Assembly: GCA_900552305.1 (NCBI GenBank)
Contig: URZD01000024.1
Span: 1 to 16,929 of the forward strand
Length of the DNA: 16,929 nucleotides
Origin: an uncultured Eubacteriales bacterium
Lineage (GTDB): Bacteria > Bacillota > Clostridia > Monoglobales > Monoglobaceae
Reading direction: 5' to 3'
Shown here: positions 13,525-16,929 of the stretch, in pieces
Layout of the letters: every line of letters begins with the position of its first letter
Position numbering within the stretch: position 1 is the first letter of the stretch
Made by a program: the position numbers and the translations under genes
Notes under the pieces: model-generated
Told to the model about the DNA's origin: nothing
The model's database searches: none
What the model saw: only the letters and a program-made list of their open reading frames with translations

Positions 13525-13699
13525 GCAAAGTGAGAAATAAGGTAAAACGCGGGTTTTCCCGCAGTTGTGAAGAAAGGCTGCAAGGCGGAAGTCAACCGTT
13601 TTTGCAAAGTGAAGAAAGGCTGTGTAAAGGAGCAAGGCTCCTGATTTAAGGAAGGCTGTATGACGGAGCGGCGCTCCGAATCGAAGGGGGAAAAGTACG
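13525..13699 (+). repeat. Degenerate tandem repeats with hairpins and SD-like stretches before ftsL
   Basis: Four imperfect units: 13525-13560, 13561-13603, 13604-13642 and 13643-13680. A fifth partial unit (13681-13699) supplies the ftsL ribosome site. Each carries a purine stretch (AAATAAGG, GAAGAAAGG, GAAGAAAGG, AAGGAAGG, then AAGGGGG) spaced 36, 42, 36 and 36 bp apart. Most also have a short hairpin: GCGGG/CCCGC, GGAGC-AAG-GCTCC, GGAGC-GGC-GCTCC. Units 3 and 4 are the most alike. The preceding 13455-13524 holds two GC-rich hairpins (13463-13482 and 13500-13517) without strong U-tracts. Confidence 0.7.
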
Positions 13700-13707
13700 G
13701 TGTCTGA
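13660..13707 (+). CDS. Possible 15-residue leader peptide overlapping the ftsL start
   Basis: ATG at 13660 opens 15 codons (MTERRSESKGEKYGV) and stops at 13707, eight bases beyond the first base of the ftsL GTG. AAGGAAGG at 13648-13655 could serve as ribosome site (4 nt from its end, 7 nt from AAGGA). A GGAGC/GCTCC hairpin lies inside it. It could couple ribosomes to ftsL, but a frame this short can occur by chance. Confidence 0.25.
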   Translation: MTERRSESKGEKYGV

Positions 13708-14224
13708 TATGTATGGGTACAATACAAGCAGCGCTTACAGAACTGACTTTAATTATATTGACGAAAAACGCGAAAAAGAGAAAAAAGAATTTAATATGAA
13801 GAAACGCGAGGAGCGGATTCGTGCGGCAAAGCGTCAGCAGCTGGCGCTGCAGCGCGCGGCGAACACGATTCGCGTTCTTGTTGTGTTTGCGGTTGCGTTT
13901 GTGATTATAAACCGCTACGTTGCGATAAACGAGGCAAATTCAAGGATTAACGAGCTGAAAAAGACATATAACGAACAGCTTGCGACAAATCAGAATTTGC
14001 AGGCAAAGATAGACAAGAGCATAGATTTGAAAAAGCTGCAAACCGTTGCAAGCGAGAAATTCGGCATGGTAAGACCGGAGCAGTATCAGATATTCTATGT
14101 TGATATGGGTATGGACGATTATTCGGAAAATGTTGCGGAGAATGCGGCGGAAAACGCCAAAGAAAAGGTCGCAGTAAACGGAGTGCCGGGAACGATTATA
14201 GGCGCAATGAAAATATTCAAATAG
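13700..14224 (+). CDS. ftsL: Cell-division protein FtsL (FtsL/DivIC type)
   Basis: 174-aa bitopic protein of the divisome that links the septal PBP and FtsW with DivIB/DivIC. It has a highly charged cytoplasmic N-terminus of about 56 residues, a single membrane helix at about 57-75 (IRVLVVFAVAFVIINRYVAI), and an extracellular coiled coil (INEANSRINELKKTYNEQLA onward, about 76-112). The membrane-distal VASEKFGMVRPEQYQIFYVD (116-135) is typical of Firmicute FtsL. A charged tail follows. The start is GTG at 13700, nine bases after AAGGGGG (13684-13690). The ATG at 13709 is 18 nt away and less likely. Its place between rsmH and the PBP gene supports the call. Confidence 0.9.
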   Translation: MSDMYGYNTSSAYRTDFNYIDEKREKEKKEFNMKKREERIRAAKRQQLALQRAANTIRVLVVFAVAFVIINRYVAINEANSRINELKKTYNEQLATNQNLQAKIDKSIDLKKLQTVASEKFGMVRPEQYQIFYVDMGMDDYSENVAENAAENAKEKVAVNGVPGTIIGAMKIFK

Positions 14225-14519
14225 AAATATTACAGCGGCTTTTTAAACGGCAGCCTTTAAGGGACGGCAAACGCAGCGCCCGAGGTCATTCAAAAAAACG
14301 GCAATAATCGGACGGAATCGGCATATTTGGGAGATATGCCTAAATATAATAGATAGAAGAACAAAAACGTATGTGCCGCGGCAAGACTTTGCGGATTGAC
14401 CGCGGCGCATTTGTATCAGTCTGACGAAATCCGAACGTAATACGTATTGGATTTCCGCGGGCTGACAGCAATGAAATATCACCGAGGTCAGACAGAACGA
14501 TTGTGCGGAGGTTTTGATT
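14225..14519 (+). promoter_or_regulatory. Structured gap and leader in front of the PBP gene
   Basis: 295 bp without a gene. GGCATAT (14320-14326) and ATATGCC (14334-14340) form an inverted repeat directly before TAAATATAAT, whose TATAAT (14345-14350) could be a -10. No good -35 is present, so an internal promoter would need an activator. Downstream, an 11-bp helix (14371-14381 with 14400-14410) is followed by GTCTGAC (14419-14425) pairing with GTCAGAC (14487-14493). These enclose GAAATCC/GGATTTC (14426-14432 with 14449-14455). The ribosome site GGAGG is at 14507-14511. Confidence 0.45.
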
Positions 14520-16748
14520 GTGCAAAAAGAACAGACAACACTAAAACAGAAAAAGAGGATTGCCATTGTACTTGGCGCGGTAGTTCTTTGTTTCTGTCTT
14601 TTAATTTTAAGGACGGCATGGCTGCAGCTTGTGGACGGCGAAAAGCTGTCAAGCGCGGCGCGCGAGCAGCAGACGAGCGACAACATGATTACGCCGGAGC
14701 GCGGTCTTATATACGACCGCAACATGAAGGTGCTTGCGAATAACCTCAGTGTTGAAACGATAAGCATTTCTCCAAAGAATGTCCGCGCGAACAAAAAGCA
14801 GAAGCCTGACGAGATAGCGGAAAAGCTGGCGTCGATTCTGTCGCTTGACAAAAAGGACGTTCTTGAACGGATAAACGCGAAGTCAAACTTTGAATATATA
14901 AAAAAGAAGGTTGAAAAGGACGCGGCGGATAAAGTCCGCGAATACATAAACGAATACAAATTGGACGGCATAAAATTTTCTGAGGACACAAAACGCTACT
15001 ATCCCTACAGCAATTTTGCGTCACAGGTAATCGGCTTTGTCGGCGGCGACAATCAAGGTCTTGAGGGTATCGAGGCTGTGTATGACGAGGACCTTAAAGG
15101 AACTCCGGGACGAATAGTTTCGGCTAACAAGGCGGCGGGACTGGAGCTGCCCGACAACTACGAAAGCTACTACGAAGCACAGGAGGGCAAGAGCGTTGTC
15201 CTTACCATAGACGAAACGATTCAGCACTTTGCGGAAAAGCACCTTGAAACGGCGCGCGTCGAGAACAAGCTGGAGGAGGGCGCGGCGTGCATAGTCATGG
15301 ACGTAAAAACGGGCGAAATCCTTGCAATGGCGACAAAACCCGACTATGACCTCAATCAGCCGTTTGCGGTCACCGAGGCGGTCAAGGAGCGGTATCCCGA
15401 TATAGAAAGCGAGCTTGCGAAGCTGAACGGTGCAAAATATAACCAAAAGATAACCGAGGCAACGCAGTTTTTAAAAAGGAACAAGGCGGTTGTCGATTCC
15501 TATGAGCCGGGTTCAACCTTCAAAATCGCGGTTGCGTCAATGGCTTTGGAGGAAAACGTGGTCGGACTGAACGACCATTTCTACTGCTCAGGCTCAATCA
15601 AGGTTGCCGACAGACAGATAAGCTGCGCAAACCGCAACGGTCACGGCTCGGAGACGTTTGTGCAGGGCGTTCAGAACTCCTGTAACCCTGTATTCATTCA
15701 AGTGGGAGCAAGAGTTGGCAAGGAGCGGTTTTATAAGTACCTTAAAGGCTTCGGATTCCTTGACAAGACGGGGATTGAGCTGCCCGGTGAAACAACGGGT
15801 ATATTCCACGATTACAGTAATTTTAAGGAAATCGACCTTGCCACATCGTCATTCGGACAGAGCTTTAACGTGACTCCGCTGCAGATGGTGGCGATGACGG
15901 CGGCTGTGGCAAACGGCGGAAAGCTGATGAAACCGCACCTTGTAAAGCAGCTTGTGGACAGTGAGCAAAATGTGGTTGAGGAATACAAGCCACAGCTCGT
16001 CAGACAGATAATATCAAAGGAAACAAGCAAGACAATGTGTCAGATTCTTGAATCGGTCGTATCGGTCGGCGGCGGTAAGAACGCGTACCTCGCGGGTTAT
16101 CGCATAGCCGGAAAAACCGGTACGTCGGAGAAACAGCCGCGCGGCACGGGCAAATATGTAGCGTCGTTCATGGGTTTTGCCCCGGCGGACGACCCGCAGA
16201 TTGTGTGCCTTGTAATACTTGACCAACCGCCTGTCGGCGCAACGTATTACGGCGGTTTGATTGCGGCTCCGGTTGTCAAGAATATATTGGAAGAAAGCCT
16301 TCGTTATCTGGGCGTAGAGCCGAAATACACGGCGGAGGAAATGGCAATGGTAGAGGTAACCGTCCCCGACGTTACGGGCAAGACCCGCGCCGAGGCGGAA
16401 CAGCTGCTTAAAGAAACCGAGCTTAATATAAGCCTGCACGGCGAGGGCGACGTTGTACTTGACCAGGTGCCGAAGGCATACTCAAAGCTGGCGCGGGGTT
16501 CAAAGGTGGTTGCGTATACCGAGGGCGAAACAAGCACAAAGAGCGTAACCATACCGAGCGTGGTCGGCTGCACCGCGTCGGAGGCAAACCGCGGCATCGT
16601 CAATGCGGGACTGAATGTGAGAATAAAGGGTCTGTCGCACGCAAGCGGCGCGGCAATCTGCTCGTCACAGTCGCCCGCGGCGGGAACGGCGGTCGAGCCG
16701 GGAACGGTTGTAACACTTGACTTTGAGTATGCGGAGGTCCGCGACTGA
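14520..16748 (+). CDS. ftsI: Class B penicillin-binding protein with two PASTA domains (FtsI/PbpB/SpoVD type)
   Basis: Septal peptidoglycan transpeptidase of 742 aa. The N-terminal membrane anchor is at about 12-33 (IAIVLGAVVLCFCLLILRTA), followed by the PBP dimer domain with RGLIYDRN near 62-69. The transpeptidase domain has the active-site motif STFK (Ser332 to Lys335), SCN (387-389) and KTGT (532-535), all intact. Two PASTA domains follow at about 613-671 and 676-739. Two PASTA domains and the place after ftsL fit the division enzyme PbpB/FtsI; Clostridia relatives are often labelled SpoVD. I start at GTG 14520, eight bases after GGAGG (14507-14511). The in-frame TTG at 14514 is only 2 nt from it. 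Confidence 0.95.
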   Translation: MQKEQTTLKQKKRIAIVLGAVVLCFCLLILRTAWLQLVDGEKLSSAAREQQTSDNMITPERGLIYDRNMKVLANNLSVETISISPKNVRANKKQKPDEIAEKLASILSLDKKDVLERINAKSNFEYIKKKVEKDAADKVREYINEYKLDGIKFSEDTKRYYPYSNFASQVIGFVGGDNQGLEGIEAVYDEDLKGTPGRIVSANKAAGLELPDNYESYYEAQEGKSVVLTIDETIQHFAEKHLETARVENKLEEGAACIVMDVKTGEILAMATKPDYDLNQPFAVTEAVKERYPDIESELAKLNGAKYNQKITEATQFLKRNKAVVDSYEPGSTFKIAVASMALEENVVGLNDHFYCSGSIKVADRQISCANRNGHGSETFVQGVQNSCNPVFIQVGARVGKERFYKYLKGFGFLDKTGIELPGETTGIFHDYSNFKEIDLATSSFGQSFNVTPLQMVAMTAAVANGGKLMKPHLVKQLVDSEQNVVEEYKPQLVRQIISKETSKTMCQILESVVSVGGGKNAYLAGYRIAGKTGTSEKQPRGTGKYVASFMGFAPADDPQIVCLVILDQPPVGATYYGGLIAAPVVKNILEESLRYLGVEPKYTAEEMAMVEVTVPDVTGKTRAEAEQLLKETELNISLHGEGDVVLDQVPKAYSKLARGSKVVAYTEGETSTKSVTIPSVVGCTASEANRGIVNAGLNVRIKGLSHASGAAICSSQSPAAGTAVEPGTVVTLDFEYAEVRD

Positions 16749-16780
16749 TAAATTCCGTAAAACGCGTTTGGACGGCTGAC

Positions 16781-16929
16781 GGCGGAACGCATACGGACAA
16801 AACGGCTGCTGTTGGCGGGGTGCATACGGACAAAACAGCGTAAGTTTTTTGCGGCGTGTACCAAAGACAAATAATGCGGGAGCTTTTCCGCGGCATATAT
16901 ACGGATAAACGGAGCGGCGGGGTTTTTCC
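16781..16929 (+). repeat. Degenerate direct repeats after the PBP gene
   Basis: Two 33-bp copies, 16781-16813 and 16814-16846, share GGCGG and the 15-mer GCATACGGACAAAAC (25 of 33 bases identical by my count). Two weaker copies follow at about 16851-16883 (GCGGCGTGTACCAAAGACAA) and from about 16889 to the window end (GCGGCATATATACGGATAAA). No ORF or terminator is seen before the window ends. Confidence 0.6.

Noticed and set aside
14243..14989. 248-codon open frame on the minus strand
   Set aside because: It is antisense to the PBP gene and its leader, Ser/Phe-rich, with no known domain.
1..16929. Toxin-antitoxin, phage defence, transposase, tRNA or rRNA genes
   Set aside because: None found on either strand. 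All long convincing frames belong to the metabolic, transport or division genes listed.

Overview
This window looks like a chromosomal segment of an anaerobic Firmicute of class Clostridia, probably an Oscillospiraceae/Ruminococcaceae-type gut bacterium. The evidence is the gene families (Clostridia-type BMP nucleoside transporter, FtsL and PASTA-domain PBP), strong GGAGG ribosome sites, a Gram-positive lipobox, and sigma-A promoters with 17-bp spacers and often an extended -10. No phage, transposase, CRISPR, tRNA or rRNA was seen.

Layout. (1) Positions 1-5957, minus strand: a purine salvage and uptake cluster transcribed right to left. It is xpt (xanthine phosphoribosyltransferase), a BMP-family lipoprotein, a double-domain ABC ATPase and two permeases, the last cut by the window edge. 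One sigma-A promoter lies upstream of xpt. The gaps inside this cluster are unusual: a four-copy 29-bp tandem repeat follows xpt, and a roughly 220-bp multi-branched inverted-repeat element sits between the lipoprotein and ATPase genes. (2) Positions 6224-7674, plus strand: an ECF sigma factor and its membrane partner (probable anti-sigma, DUF4367-like C-terminus), with promoter and terminator. (3) Positions 7684-9465: two convergent drug/metabolite-transporter (EamA-type) genes, a 137-aa single-repeat protein and a 312-aa protein. The latter has a 227-nt structured leader and an internal 15-codon tandem duplication. (4) Positions 9501-11838, minus strand: malQ and bioY (biotin ECF-transporter S component), each with its own promoter and terminator. 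(5) Positions 11987-16929, plus strand: the start of the division and cell-wall (dcw) cluster, mraZ-rsmH-ftsL-class B PBP. Four AAGTGG boxes, probably MraZ operators, overlap the mraZ promoter.

How the genes work together. The lipoprotein, ATPase and two permeases form one nucleoside-type importer, and Xpt converts salvaged xanthine (or guanine) to nucleotide. In the dcw segment MraZ likely represses its own operon, RsmH methylates 16S rRNA, and FtsL and the PBP act in septal peptidoglycan synthesis.

The protein-coding content is ordinary. The noteworthy material is noncoding: the multi-branched element at 3661-3883, the structured leaders before the DMT and PBP genes, and the repeats carrying ribosome-site-like stretches and hairpins between rsmH and ftsL. 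I did not identify a clearly new multi-gene system.
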